Shown: positions 28,281 to 36,940 of the stretch, in pieces
Numbering within the stretch: position 1 is the stretch's first letter
Layout of the letters: every line of letters starts with the position of its first letter
From: Pseudomonas sp. MM211
Lineage (GTDB): Bacteria > Pseudomonadota > Gammaproteobacteria > Pseudomonadales > Pseudomonadaceae
NCBI RefSeq assembly: GCF_020386635.1
Contig: NZ_CP081942.1
Span: 3,100,001 to 3,164,000 of the forward strand
DNA length: 64,000 nucleotides
Reading direction: 5' to 3'
Notes under the pieces: model-generated
The model's input: the letters and a program-made list of their open reading frames with translations, nothing else
What the model was told of the DNA's origin: nothing
The model's database searches: none
Program-made: the position numbers and the translations under genes

Positions 28281-30656
28281 TTACCAGCGGTAGCTTAGCG
28301 AGCCGATCAGGCTGCGTTCATCGCCATAACGACAGGTCGTGTTGCAGAACAGGTACTTCTCGTTGCCCAGGTTCTGGGCCTTGGCGGCCACTTCCCAGTG
28401 GTCGTCGATTTCATAGCTGATCAGCGCATCGAACAGCGTGTAGGCGGGGATCTTGCCTTCATAGACCGTTGGTGTGGTGCGCGTGGTGCCGGTATAGCGG
28501 GCGCCAGCCGCGAATCGCAGTTGCCGCAGACCGAGGGCGCTCAGGCGATAGCTCGCCCACAGACTGGCGCTGTGGTAAGGCACGCCTTCGATGCGTTTGC
28601 CGACATTGCTGGCGCTGCTGTCCTGGATCACATGCGAGTCGGTATAGGCGTAGGACGCGGTGAGGCTGAGGTTATCGCTGGCCTCTGTCTTTGCCTCCAG
28701 CTCCAGGCCTTTGGAGCGGGTTTTCCCGTATTGCACGAATGTGGCGTTGGCGGCGTCGAAGCTCAGCGAATTTTCCTGAGTCAGCTGGTACACGGCGGCG
28801 CTGATCAGCGTCTGGCTGCCAGGGGGCTGATAGCGTACACCGACCTCATACTGCTCGCCTTCCAGCGGCGCGAAGGCGTTGCCAACGGCTGGATTGCTGA
28901 CATTGGCCGGCTGAAACGACTGGCTGTAACTGGCGTAAGGCGCCACGCCGTTATCTGCCATGTAGACCAGGCCAATACGGCCGGTGGCTTTCTTGTCGTT
29001 GCGGGTGGCACGTGCCCCGGTCGCGAAGGTGGTGGTACGGCTTTCCGCCCAGTCCTGACGGGCACCGAGCAAGAGCAGCCACTTATCGTCGAACCTGATC
29101 TGATCCTGCAGGTAGAGGCCTTTCTGCGCGCTGTGCAGATCGGAGCCGGTTTCCGCGGCGGTGTTTTCGCCGTAGCCGGTATGGATCGGGTTGGCGAGAT
29201 CCAGCGGCGGTGCCAGTTGCGCCAGGGAAGCGCTGATATGGCGGTGGGAGTCGTAGGTCTTGTGGTAGTAGTCCACGCCCACCAATAAGCTGTGTTGCCA
29301 GCGGCCACTGTCCAGCGTGTATTGCACGTTGTTGTCGGTTGTCCAGCCGGTGGAGCGTTCGTCACGTTCGCTGTAGCGGCGCAGTAGTTGACTGCCGACG
29401 ATGGCTTGCGGAATCAGGTAGTTCCAGTCGGTATTGGCCTGGAAGTAGCGCAGGCTGTGGTTCACTTGCAGATGGTCGTTGAAATGATGCTCAAACAGGT
29501 ATCCGAGCGTATCCATACGGTTGTTGAAGTGATCGTAACCGGGTTCGCCAACGAAGTCGTCGCGGCCGATCTTGTAGCCCGGCGTATCGCTGTAGGTGGT
29601 CATGGTGTAGGCCGTCGGCGGGGCGAAGCCGGTGAAGGTTTCCTGATGACTGGCGAGAACGGTGAGCGAGGTGTCCTCGTTGGGACGCCAAGTCAAGGCG
29701 GGCGCGATATAGCGGCGGTCGTCATCGATATGATCGACCTGCGTATTGCTGTCGCGCCACAGGCCGGTCAGGCGGTAGCTGAACTGACCCTGATCATCCA
29801 GCGGGCCGCCTAGGTCGAAGGTGTACTGGCGACGGTCGTAGTTGCCGATTTCGATACCCACTTCATGCAGCGGTTCGCTGGTCGGGCGCTTGCTGATGGT
29901 GTTGATCACTCCACCTGGCGACAGTTGCCCGTAGAGCACGGACGAGGCGCCTTTGAGCACTTCTACCCGTTCCACGCCGTAGGCTTCGATGCTGCCGTCG
30001 TAGGGGTTGGCCTGCAGCTTCATGCCGTCACGCAGGATGCCGCCAGTGCCCGCGCCGACGTTGAAGCCGCGCAATGTGAAGTCATCCGCGGTACGGCTGA
30101 AGCCACTTGGCTGGCTGCCGAAACCAGCGGTGTATTTCAGCGCGTCGGAAAGATTATCGCCCTTGCGGTCGTTCATTTCGTCGCGGGTTACGACCGAAAT
30201 CGACTGCGGCGTCTCGAGCAGCGACGCATCGGTCTTGGTGGCCGAGCTGCCTCGCTGGGCGACATAGCCGGAAAAAGGCGCACCCATGCGTTCGCTGGTA
30301 ATCGTGGAGTCGACGCGTGTGGCATCGAGGGTCATCAATCCGTTTTGTGGGGCCGGCTGCACGCTGAGCGTTCCGCTACTGGTGGTTCGCACTTCAAGGC
30401 CGCTGCCGCGCAGGGCTTGCTGTACTGCTTCGCTGGCACTGAATGAGCCGTACACGGGAGCGGCCTGATGGCCATCGACGTCCGCCGGGATGAACAGTAT
30501 CTGCTGGCCACTGCGTTGGCCGATTTCGATCAGCGTAGTGGCCAGCGGTGCCGCCGACAGGGCGAAATCATGGCGCTGCTGCGCTGCGCTGGCATTGCCA
30601 TGCACAGCGATCACGAAAGCGGTGATGAAGAACGGCAAGCAAGACTGATGAGACAT
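28281..30656 (-). CDS. TonB-dependent siderophore receptor with signalling domain
   Basis: A 791-residue outer-membrane receptor. The signal peptide ends near NASA. An STN signalling domain follows (residues about 30-95, FALSAAPLATTLIEIGQRSGQQILF), then the plug (LLETPQSISVVTRDEM, VERVEVLKGASSVLYGQLSPGGVINTISKRP) and a 22-strand barrel ending in the aromatic SLSYRW. The STN domain means it reports ligand binding to the FecR protein encoded upstream. A Cys pair in LFCNTTCRYGDERS near the end recalls hydroxamate receptors (FoxA/FiuA type), so ferrioxamine or ferrichrome-like xenosiderophore uptake is likely but not certain. Confidence 0.92.
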   Translation of the reverse strand: MSHQSCLPFFITAFVIAVHGNASAAQQRHDFALSAAPLATTLIEIGQRSGQQILFIPADVDGHQAAPVYGSFSASEAVQQALRGSGLEVRTTSSGTLSVQPAPQNGLMTLDATRVDSTITSERMGAPFSGYVAQRGSSATKTDASLLETPQSISVVTRDEMNDRKGDNLSDALKYTAGFGSQPSGFSRTADDFTLRGFNVGAGTGGILRDGMKLQANPYDGSIEAYGVERVEVLKGASSVLYGQLSPGGVINTISKRPTSEPLHEVGIEIGNYDRRQYTFDLGGPLDDQGQFSYRLTGLWRDSNTQVDHIDDDRRYIAPALTWRPNEDTSLTVLASHQETFTGFAPPTAYTMTTYSDTPGYKIGRDDFVGEPGYDHFNNRMDTLGYLFEHHFNDHLQVNHSLRYFQANTDWNYLIPQAIVGSQLLRRYSERDERSTGWTTDNNVQYTLDSGRWQHSLLVGVDYYHKTYDSHRHISASLAQLAPPLDLANPIHTGYGENTAAETGSDLHSAQKGLYLQDQIRFDDKWLLLLGARQDWAESRTTTFATGARATRNDKKATGRIGLVYMADNGVAPYASYSQSFQPANVSNPAVGNAFAPLEGEQYEVGVRYQPPGSQTLISAAVYQLTQENSLSFDAANATFVQYGKTRSKGLELEAKTEASDNLSLTASYAYTDSHVIQDSSASNVGKRIEGVPYHSASLWASYRLSALGLRQLRFAAGARYTGTTRTTPTVYEGKIPAYTLFDALISYEIDDHWEVAAKAQNLGNEKYLFCNTTCRYGDERSLIGSLSYRW

Positions 30657-30688
30657 GGTGATCCAGAGCTCCGAGTCGCAGGAAACAC

Positions 30689-30712
30689 CCCTGGCGATCG
30701 CTTTCGCCAGGG
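30689..30712. other. Hairpin in the leader of the TonB receptor gene
   Basis: CCCTGGCGA / TCGCCAGGG, a 9-bp perfect stem, lies between fecR and the receptor, 33 bases before the receptor ATG. On the plus strand it is followed by TTCTTT. On the transcribed strand it has no T-run, so an mRNA-processing or partial-termination role between fecR and the receptor is more likely than a full stop. Confidence 0.5.
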
Positions 30713-30779
30713 TTCTTTACGGGTATGTGCGATGAGTCGGAGTTTTTTTCAGGCTTTGGTAAAAATTAATTCGCCGCTC

Positions 30780-31691
30780 TTAGGCATGCTCGATACGCGT
30801 CCACACGCCCAGGTAGCTATGGACGCGTACCGGCAGGATATCCGCCAGCGCAGCCAGCGCCTGAGCGCTGTTATCCAGGTTGAATACGCCGGAGATGCGT
30901 AGATGGGCTGCATTGTGGGAAAGCTGCAGCATGCCTCGGTGATAGGGGCGCAGTTGGTCGATCAATTGATCCAGCGACAAATCGTGCGCTTGCAAGAGGC
31001 CGTTGACCCAGGCATCTGGAGCACCCGCAAAAGGCCGCATCCCTGTCACGCCATTAGCGATCATGTGCACCTGCTGCCCTGGCAGCAGGTGGCGCCCGGC
31101 AATGCTTGCGTTGCCGCGCAGCAGACAGGCGCGAGCGAACTCATCGTGCAGCTCCAGCATGCAGCGTCCGTCTGCCAGCTGGATGTCGCCGAAACGACTC
31201 GCCAGAGTCATTGGGCGTGGCTCTGCACCCTGTGTGTCGATGACCAGGCTGCCTTGATGCAAGCGGATAAGGTGCCGCTCACCGGACAGGTCGATATCGA
31301 CAGCGCTCTGTGCATTGAGCGTCAGCCAGGCACTTGGCAATTCGATCCGCCGGCGCTCGGCAGTTTGCGTACGAAGGTCGGCGTTCCAGTTGTTCAGCGG
31401 CATGCCAGGTTTACTGAGCAGGTGAGCGCCGACAGCCATCGTGCTGATTGCCAGCGTGCCGCGTAGCAGGTTGCGGCGGCTCAAGTTCGGCGCATTCAGC
31501 GCTTGTCTGGCTGGCGCAGTTTTCAGGGGTATTAGCGTTTTACCCAGTCGCTGTTGCAGAGCATTCCAGGCGTCGGCGTGAGCAGGGTTGGCGCTCAGCC
31601 AGTGCTGGAAACGCATGCGCTCGTCATCGTCGAAGTTGCCCGAACTTTGCCGCGCGTGCCACTCGATGGCTTGCTCTATCAGTGGGCTCAC
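30780..31691 (-). CDS. fecR: FecR-family anti-sigma factor / sigma regulator
   Basis: A 303-residue inner-membrane regulator. It has an N-terminal DUF4880-like sigma-binding domain (IEQAIEWHARQSSGNFDDDERMRFQHWLSANPAHADAW), a basic segment with a twin-arginine motif SRRNLL (residues 71-76) before the membrane helix, the FecR periplasmic domain, and a C-terminal STN-like tail that contacts the receptor. The LGT site where several Pseudomonas anti-sigmas self-cleave is not evident; the matching region reads SRFGD. It overlaps the sigma gene by ATGA. It keeps the sigma factor off until the receptor is loaded. Confidence 0.9.
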   Translation of the reverse strand: MSPLIEQAIEWHARQSSGNFDDDERMRFQHWLSANPAHADAWNALQQRLGKTLIPLKTAPARQALNAPNLSRRNLLRGTLAISTMAVGAHLLSKPGMPLNNWNADLRTQTAERRRIELPSAWLTLNAQSAVDIDLSGERHLIRLHQGSLVIDTQGAEPRPMTLASRFGDIQLADGRCMLELHDEFARACLLRGNASIAGRHLLPGQQVHMIANGVTGMRPFAGAPDAWVNGLLQAHDLSLDQLIDQLRPYHRGMLQLSHNAAHLRISGVFNLDNSAQALAALADILPVRVHSYLGVWTRIEHA

Positions 31692-32197
31692 GTCTCGGCG
31701 CCGTAGCAGGCCTTGAGGCCCTGAACGATGTACTGGTGCACCCGGGTGACGGACACGCCCAGTTCCCCTGCAATCTGCACGTAGGTCAGGCCGTCCAGCT
31801 GGCTGTATAGAAAGGCGGCGCGAGCCTTGCTGGAAAGCCCGTCGAGAAGGCGATCGATCTCGACAAGCGTTTCCAGCAACAGGTAGTGATCTTCAACGGA
31901 GGGGGCAAGGCGCTCCGGCTCGGCAGCCAGTGCCGCCAGGTAGGCGCGTTCGAGGTCGCGTCGTCGCCAACTGGCGAATACCAGACGTTTGGCGATAGTG
32001 GTCAGCAGTGCACGGGGTTCGCGGATCTTTCGCTCATCGCGCATCGCGACAACCTGAGCGAAGGTTTCAGCGGCCATGTCTGCAGCGTCGTGGCGGCAGC
32101 CAAGACGGGCGCGCAGGCGCTCGAACAACCAGCCATGGTGCTCGCCGAACAGGTTGTGAAGCATTGCCGTCCGGTTGCTGGAGTTGGCTGGAAGCAT
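31688..32197 (-). CDS. fecI: FecI-type ECF sigma factor
   Basis: A 169-residue sigma-70 family protein. Region 2 is seen in NLFGEHHGWLFERLRARLGCRHDAADMAAETFAQVV, and region 4 helix-turn-helix in LDGLTYVQIAGELGVSVTRVHQYIVQGLKAC. It should drive transcription of the downstream TonB receptor. The start could be ATG 32197 or ATG 32161 (MLHNLFG), since neither has a strong ribosome site; the shorter form begins right at region 2. A good Fur box overlaps the promoter 22 bases upstream of 32197. Translation of fecR is coupled to this gene. Confidence 0.92.
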   Translation of the reverse strand: MLPANSSNRTAMLHNLFGEHHGWLFERLRARLGCRHDAADMAAETFAQVVAMRDERKIREPRALLTTIAKRLVFASWRRRDLERAYLAALAAEPERLAPSVEDHYLLLETLVEIDRLLDGLSSKARAAFLYSQLDGLTYVQIAGELGVSVTRVHQYIVQGLKACYGAET

Positions 32198-32219
32198 GCT
32201 GGAGGGGTCACTTGCTATT

Positions 32220-32238
32220 GAAAATTATTATCATTCTG
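32220..32238 (-). promoter_or_regulatory. Fur box of the sigma/anti-sigma/receptor operon
   Basis: On the minus strand the 19 bases read CAGAATGATAATAATTTTC and match the Fur consensus at 15 of 19 positions. Its placement directly before the ECF sigma gene agrees with iron repression of FecI-type sigma factors. Confidence 0.75.
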
Positions 32239-32357
32239 TCATTTGCCCTCACCACTGGCAATCGCATCCGCCGGACGATACGTGCTGTTTCGATCAATGC
32301 CCGTGCGCCGAAGCATGTGGCCCGGTAATATGTGGCTTTTTCATCCTGGAGCCAGCC

Positions 32358-32621
32358 ATGTCCTCCTTCGTCGAATTGATCCGCAACATCACCCCGGACG
32401 TGTATGAAAGCCTCAAGCTGGCCGTCGAGATCGGCAAGTGGCCGGACGGCCGCAAGCTCACTCAAGAGCAGAAGGAACTGAGCCTGCAGGCGATGATCGC
32501 CTGGGAGATCGAGAATCTGCCCGAGGATCAGCGTACCGGCTACATGGGCCCCTCCGAGTGCGCCTCGAAGTCCGCGCCGATCCCCAATCTGCTCTACAAA
32601 TCGTCGGAAACCCTGCACTGA
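32358..32621 (+). CDS. DUF1315 (YeaC-like) family protein
   Basis: An 87-residue cytoplasmic protein of the DUF1315/YeaC family, function unknown. The sequence MSSFVELIRNITPDVYESLKLAVEIGKWPDG is typical, with the short acidic helix TQEQKELSLQAMIAWE and a C-terminal segment containing one Cys. The start has CTGGAG 10 bases upstream. The stop overlaps the next ATG as TGATG, making a two-gene operon with the DUF2797 protein. It is divergent from the iron-regulated sigma operon. Confidence 0.88.
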   Translation: MSSFVELIRNITPDVYESLKLAVEIGKWPDGRKLTQEQKELSLQAMIAWEIENLPEDQRTGYMGPSECASKSAPIPNLLYKSSETLH

Positions 32622-33454
32622 TGTTAGAAGTAGCCCGTGGCGCCATGAGCAAGATGACAACCCAGCTCGACGCGCCAGTGCAGTATGCGTTTCGCCTGGG
32701 TGACGAGCAGATCGCCGTCAACCCGATGATCGGCAAGACCGTGCGCCTGGAGTTTCTGGGGGCGATTCATTGCAGCCATTGCGGCCGTAGAACCAAGACC
32801 AGTTTCAGCCAGGGTTACTGCTACCCCTGCATGCAGAAACTCGCCCAGTGCGACCTGTGCATCATGAGCCCGGAACGCTGCCACTACGATGCCGGCACCT
32901 GCCGTGATCCCGGTTGGGGCGAACAGTTCTGCATGACCGATCACGTGGTGTATCTGGCCAACTCGTCAGGCATCAAGGTGGGCATCACCCGCGCCACGCA
33001 GATCCCCACGCGCTGGATCGACCAGGGCGCGACCCAGGCACTGCCGATCATGCGTGTGGCCACGCGTCAGCAATCCGGCTTCGTCGAAGACCTGCTGCGC
33101 AGCCAGGTGGCCGACAAGACCAACTGGCGCGCGTTGCTGAAGGGCGATGCGACACCGGTCGACCTGCTTGCTGTGCGCGAACAGATTTTCCATGCCTGCG
33201 CCGAAGGCATCGACACGCTGCAGCAGCGTTTCGGCCTGCAGGCCGTGCAACCGTTGAACGAGCAGTCGGTCGTCGATATCCGCTACCCGATCGAGGGCTA
33301 CCCGGCCAAGATCACCAGCTTCAACCTCGACAAGAACCCTGTCGCGGAAGGTACGCTGCTCGGCATCAAGGGTCAGTACCTGATGTTCGATACCGGCGTG
33401 ATCAATATCCGCAAATACACCGCTTACCAGATCGCAGCCAGCTGCGCCGCCTGA
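32621..33454 (+). CDS. DUF2797 zinc-ribbon-like protein
   Basis: A 277-residue cytoplasmic protein of the DUF2797 family. A multi-cysteine region includes HCSHCGRRTKTSF, GYCYPCMQKLAQCDLC and RCHYDAGTCRDPGWGEQFC, and must bind metal. The second half has a GIY-YIG-like beginning (HVVYLANSSGIKVGITR...RWIDQGA), so a nuclease-like fold has been suggested for such proteins; activity is unproven. The start at ATG 32621 is favoured by overlap with the DUF1315 stop; ATG 32645 is the alternative. Confidence 0.85.
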   Translation: MLEVARGAMSKMTTQLDAPVQYAFRLGDEQIAVNPMIGKTVRLEFLGAIHCSHCGRRTKTSFSQGYCYPCMQKLAQCDLCIMSPERCHYDAGTCRDPGWGEQFCMTDHVVYLANSSGIKVGITRATQIPTRWIDQGATQALPIMRVATRQQSGFVEDLLRSQVADKTNWRALLKGDATPVDLLAVREQIFHACAEGIDTLQQRFGLQAVQPLNEQSVVDIRYPIEGYPAKITSFNLDKNPVAEGTLLGIKGQYLMFDTGVINIRKYTAYQIAASCAA

Positions 33455-33522
33455 CCGGCAGGCGCTGCTGACGCCATTCACCTGTCTGTCACGCCAATGG
33501 GCGTGGCATCGAAGAGGTTCCC

Positions 33523-36186
33523 ATGCGCACCGAGCAATCGAAGACCATCTACCTGAAGGACTATCAGGCGCCGGATTACCTGATCGACGAAACTCACCTG
33601 ACCTTCGAGCTGTTCGAGGATCACACCTTGGTGCACGCCCAGTTGGTGATGCGCCGCAACCCGGCGCTTTCGGCTGATCTGCCCGTGCTGACCCTCGATG
33701 GTCAGCAGCTGGAGTTGCTTGAACTCAAGCTCGATGATCGCGCGCTGAGTGCCGCCGACTACACGCTCACCGACAGCCACCTGAGCCTGCAGCCGACCCA
33801 GGCCAGCTTCGTTGTCGACAGCAGCGTGCGCATCCACCCGGAAAGCAACACCGCGCTGGAAGGGCTGTACAAGTCCAGCGGCATGTTCTGCACCCAGTGC
33901 GAGGCCGAAGGCTTCCGCAAGATTACCTACTACCTCGACCGCCCGGATGTGATGAGCAGCTTCACCACCACGGTGAGCGGCGACAAGCAGAAGTACCCGA
34001 TCCTGCTGTCCAACGGCAACCCGGTCGCCAGCGGCCAGGAAGACGACGGTCGGCACTGGGCGACCTGGGAAGATCCGTTCAAGAAGCCGGCCTACCTGTT
34101 CGCCCTGGTCGCCGGTGATCTGTGGTGCGTGGAAGACAAGTTCACTACCATGAGCAGCCGTGAGGTGACGCTGCGCATCTACGTCGAGCCGGAAAACATC
34201 GACAAGGTGCAGCACGCCATGGACAGCCTGAAGAAGTCCATGAAGTGGGACGAAGAGGTCTACGGTCGCGAATACGACCTGGACATCTTCATGATCGTCG
34301 CGGTCAACGACTTCAACATGGGCGCCATGGAGAACAAGGGCCTCAACATCTTCAACTCCAGCGCCGTGCTGGCCCGCGCGGAAACCGCTACCGATGCCGC
34401 GCACCAGCGCGTCGAGGCGATCGTCGCCCACGAGTATTTCCATAACTGGTCGGGCAACCGCGTGACCTGCCGTGACTGGTTTCAGCTGTCGCTCAAGGAA
34501 GGCTTCACGGTATTCCGTGACGCAGCGTTCTCCGCCGACATGAACTCGGCGACGGTCAAGCGCATCCAGGACGTGGCCTACCTGCGTACCCACCAGTTCG
34601 CCGAGGATGCAGGCCCCATGGCCCACCCGGTGCGCCCGGATGCGTACATGGAAATCTCCAACTTCTACACCCTGACCATCTACGAAAAGGGTTCCGAAGT
34701 CCTGCGCATGATCCACACCCTGCTGGGCGAAGAAGCCTTCCGCAAGGGATCGGATCTGTACTTCGAGCGCCACGATGGTCAGGCCGTGACCTGCGACGAC
34801 TTCGTCAAGGCCATGGAAGACGCTAGCGGCATCGACCTGACCCAGTTCAAGCGCTGGTACACCCAGTCGGGCACGCCGCGCCTGGCTGTCAGCGAAGGTT
34901 ACGACGCCGCTGCCAAGACCTACACGCTGACATTCACCCAGAGCTGCCCGGCCACGCCAGGGCAGCGTGAGAGCGACAAGCTGCCCTTCGTTATGCCGGT
35001 GCAACTTGGTTTGCTCGACGCCCAGGGCAACGACCTGCCTCTGCGCCTGCAGGGCGAGTCCGCTGCCGGTGGCAGCAGCCGCGTGCTGTCGGTGACCGAG
35101 GCGCAGCAGTCGTTCACCTTCGTCGATATCGCCGAGAAGCCGTTGCCCTCGCTGCTGCGTGGCTTCAGTGCACCGGTCAAACTGAGTTTCCCCTACGACC
35201 GCGATCAACTGATGTTCCTGATGCAGCACGACAGCGATGGTTTCAATCGCTGGGAGGCGGGTCAGCAGCTCAGCGTACAGGTGCTGCAGGAGCTGATCGG
35301 TCAGCACCAGCGTGGCGAGAAACTGGTGCTCGATCAGCGACTGGTCAGCGCATTGCGCACCCTGTTGCAGGATGACTCGCTGGATCAGGCAATGGTCGCC
35401 GAGATGCTTTCACTGCCGGGTGAGGCCTATCTCACCGAGATCAGCAACGTGGGCGATGTCGATGCCATCCACGGCGCCAGCGAATTCGCTCGCCAGCAGT
35501 TGGCCGAGGCCTTGTTCGAGCCGCTGTGGCAGCGTTATCAGGCCAACCGCGAGGTGTCGCGTACTACGCCTTACGTGGCCGAAGCCGAGCACTTCGCTCG
35601 TCGTGCCCTGCAGAACATCGCGCTGTCGTACCTGATGCTGACCGGCAAGCCCGAGGTGCTGGCGGCGACGCTGGAGCAGTACGAGGCGTGCGACAACATG
35701 ACCGAGCGCCTGACTGCTCTGGCGGTGTTGGTCAACTCGCCGTTCGAAGCCGACCGTGCCAAGACCTTGGAAGCCTTCGCCGAGCACTTCAAGGACAACG
35801 CCCTGGTCATGGATCAGTGGTTCAGCGTCCAGGCGGCCAGCACCTTGCCGGGCGGCCTTGCACGTGTGCAGGCTCTGATGGAGCACCCGGCATTCACCCT
35901 GAAGAACCCGAACAAGGTACGTGCATTGATCGGTGCGTTTGCCGGCCAGAACCTGGTGAACTTCCATGCCGCCGATGGCAGCGGTTATCGCTTCCTCGCC
36001 GACCAGGTGATCGTGCTCAACGCCCTCAATCCGCAGATCGCCTCGCGCCTGCTGGCACCGCTGACCCGCTGGCGCAAGTACGGCAGCGAGCGCCAGGCGC
36101 TGATGAAGGCGGAGCTGGAGCGGATTCTCGCCTCCGGTGAGCTGTCGGCGGATGTCTATGAGGTGGTGAGCAAGAGCCTGGCCTGA
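33523..36186 (+). CDS. pepN: Aminopeptidase N
   Basis: An 887-residue cytosolic M1 zinc metallopeptidase that removes N-terminal residues from peptides. The exopeptidase motif GAMEN is at 267-271. The zinc site HEYFHNW begins at His303, with the distal Glu in the following LKEGFTVF. The substrate-binding Tyr region (SNFYTLTIYEKGSEVLRM) is also present. N-terminal beta-saddle and C-terminal alpha-helical domains complete a length typical for E. coli-type PepN. GAGG lies before the ATG. It is transcribed alone, followed by a long intergenic region with REP sequences. Confidence 0.97.
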   Translation: MRTEQSKTIYLKDYQAPDYLIDETHLTFELFEDHTLVHAQLVMRRNPALSADLPVLTLDGQQLELLELKLDDRALSAADYTLTDSHLSLQPTQASFVVDSSVRIHPESNTALEGLYKSSGMFCTQCEAEGFRKITYYLDRPDVMSSFTTTVSGDKQKYPILLSNGNPVASGQEDDGRHWATWEDPFKKPAYLFALVAGDLWCVEDKFTTMSSREVTLRIYVEPENIDKVQHAMDSLKKSMKWDEEVYGREYDLDIFMIVAVNDFNMGAMENKGLNIFNSSAVLARAETATDAAHQRVEAIVAHEYFHNWSGNRVTCRDWFQLSLKEGFTVFRDAAFSADMNSATVKRIQDVAYLRTHQFAEDAGPMAHPVRPDAYMEISNFYTLTIYEKGSEVLRMIHTLLGEEAFRKGSDLYFERHDGQAVTCDDFVKAMEDASGIDLTQFKRWYTQSGTPRLAVSEGYDAAAKTYTLTFTQSCPATPGQRESDKLPFVMPVQLGLLDAQGNDLPLRLQGESAAGGSSRVLSVTEAQQSFTFVDIAEKPLPSLLRGFSAPVKLSFPYDRDQLMFLMQHDSDGFNRWEAGQQLSVQVLQELIGQHQRGEKLVLDQRLVSALRTLLQDDSLDQAMVAEMLSLPGEAYLTEISNVGDVDAIHGASEFARQQLAEALFEPLWQRYQANREVSRTTPYVAEAEHFARRALQNIALSYLMLTGKPEVLAATLEQYEACDNMTERLTALAVLVNSPFEADRAKTLEAFAEHFKDNALVMDQWFSVQAASTLPGGLARVQALMEHPAFTLKNPNKVRALIGAFAGQNLVNFHAADGSGYRFLADQVIVLNALNPQIASRLLAPLTRWRKYGSERQALMKAELERILASGELSADVYEVVSKSLA

Positions 36187-36274
36187 GCAGTCGGGATGGG
36201 CGACCTCTTCCGGTAGGAATGTCGCCCTAGAGGCGAAGCGTTAGTGGCTTTCACGCGACATCTGCGTTGTCCGT

Positions 36275-36370
36275 GCGATTCTCCCGCAAGCAGGCTCCTA
36301 CAAAGGCGGGTTGCCGCAGCAGAATTGGGTGCCTGGCTCAGTTGTGTAGGAGCCCGCTTGCGGGCGATGC
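36275..36370. repeat. Inverted pair of Pseudomonas REP elements (BIME-like)
   Basis: One copy (36275-36302) reads inward as the complement of the other (36345-36370), which has the TGTAGGAGCCCGCTTGCGGG pattern common in Pseudomonas REP sequences. Each copy is itself a small hairpin (CCCGCTTGCGGG). The 42-base spacer between them is unrelated sequence. Such pairs are mobilised by REP-associated tyrosine transposases in trans. Confidence 0.8.
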
Positions 36371-36541
36371 AATGATGGCCTGACTGCGACTGCAGCAATC
36401 GCCGCGGTGCTGGCATTCATTCGATTGCCGGCTATCCAATCTGGATGCAGATCCTCTGCAACCATTAGAAACTCTCTGAAGGTCTGAAAAGTTCGTTCTA
36501 GAGCGGTTTGACTTGATTTAACGCGCATCATCGGGCCGAAT

Positions 36542-36598
36542 GTTACCGTTCGTTCCCGCAGTAACGTTTTTCGTTACCTACTGGAATCAAAAGTTACC
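36542..36598. promoter_or_regulatory. Cluster of GTTACC motifs with a GTAACG-TTTTT-CGTTAC palindrome
   Basis: GTTACC occurs at 36542-36547, 36573-36578 and 36593-36598 (31- and 20-base steps). The palindrome at 36561-36577 adds an inverted copy. It lies about 340 bases before the DUF1302 start and could be an operator array for an unidentified regulator. Confidence 0.35.
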
Positions 36599-36940
36599 TC
36601 CTTATAAGTCGACACACTTAATATTCGGCGCTAGCGATTGACTAGCACGCGTGGCTGTGTGCGCTTCGCACCGCTTTCTGGGGAGGAGGCGGTTGAAAAG
36701 GCAGTAATCGAGAACTATTGGTCAGTGGACGATCAGTCATAAAAAGACGGTGCGGGGCTGCTCTGGAAAAGCGGTTTCGGCTAATACGATCGTTTGAATT
36801 GGCACCAAGGTTGCACTGCATAAGGCAGTGATGCCAGCCAGTTCAGCGCAATGACAGGACACCCAACAAGGTGTCCGCCAGGCCCACCGAAAATCGGGCC
36901 GGATAGAACAACGACTGTCTGTCAGCGGAGTAGAGATTCA

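Larger units (their letters stand above)
36187..36940. other. Long intergenic region upstream of the DUF1302 gene
   Basis: About 750 bases with no plausible gene. From left to right it holds a partial REP-like stretch (about 36210-36240), an inverted REP pair (36275-36370), a cluster of GTTACC motifs with a palindrome (36542-36598), and a long leader with no recognised promoter before the DUF1302 start. The size and repeats suggest complex control of the envelope operon that follows. Confidence 0.6.

Noticed and set aside
33478..35307. 609-codon open frame antisense to pepN
   Set aside because: The plus-strand pepN is unambiguous; the antisense frame shows only composition-driven openness.
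36301..36370. Possible CRISPR-like repeat unit near the REP pair
   Set aside because: Only two inverted copies exist, with no regular spacers, and the sequence is a known Pseudomonas REP type.
36851..36940. Upstream extension of the DUF1302 protein
   Set aside because: The added residues precede the signal peptide and have no export logic; ATG 36941 starts the signal peptide.
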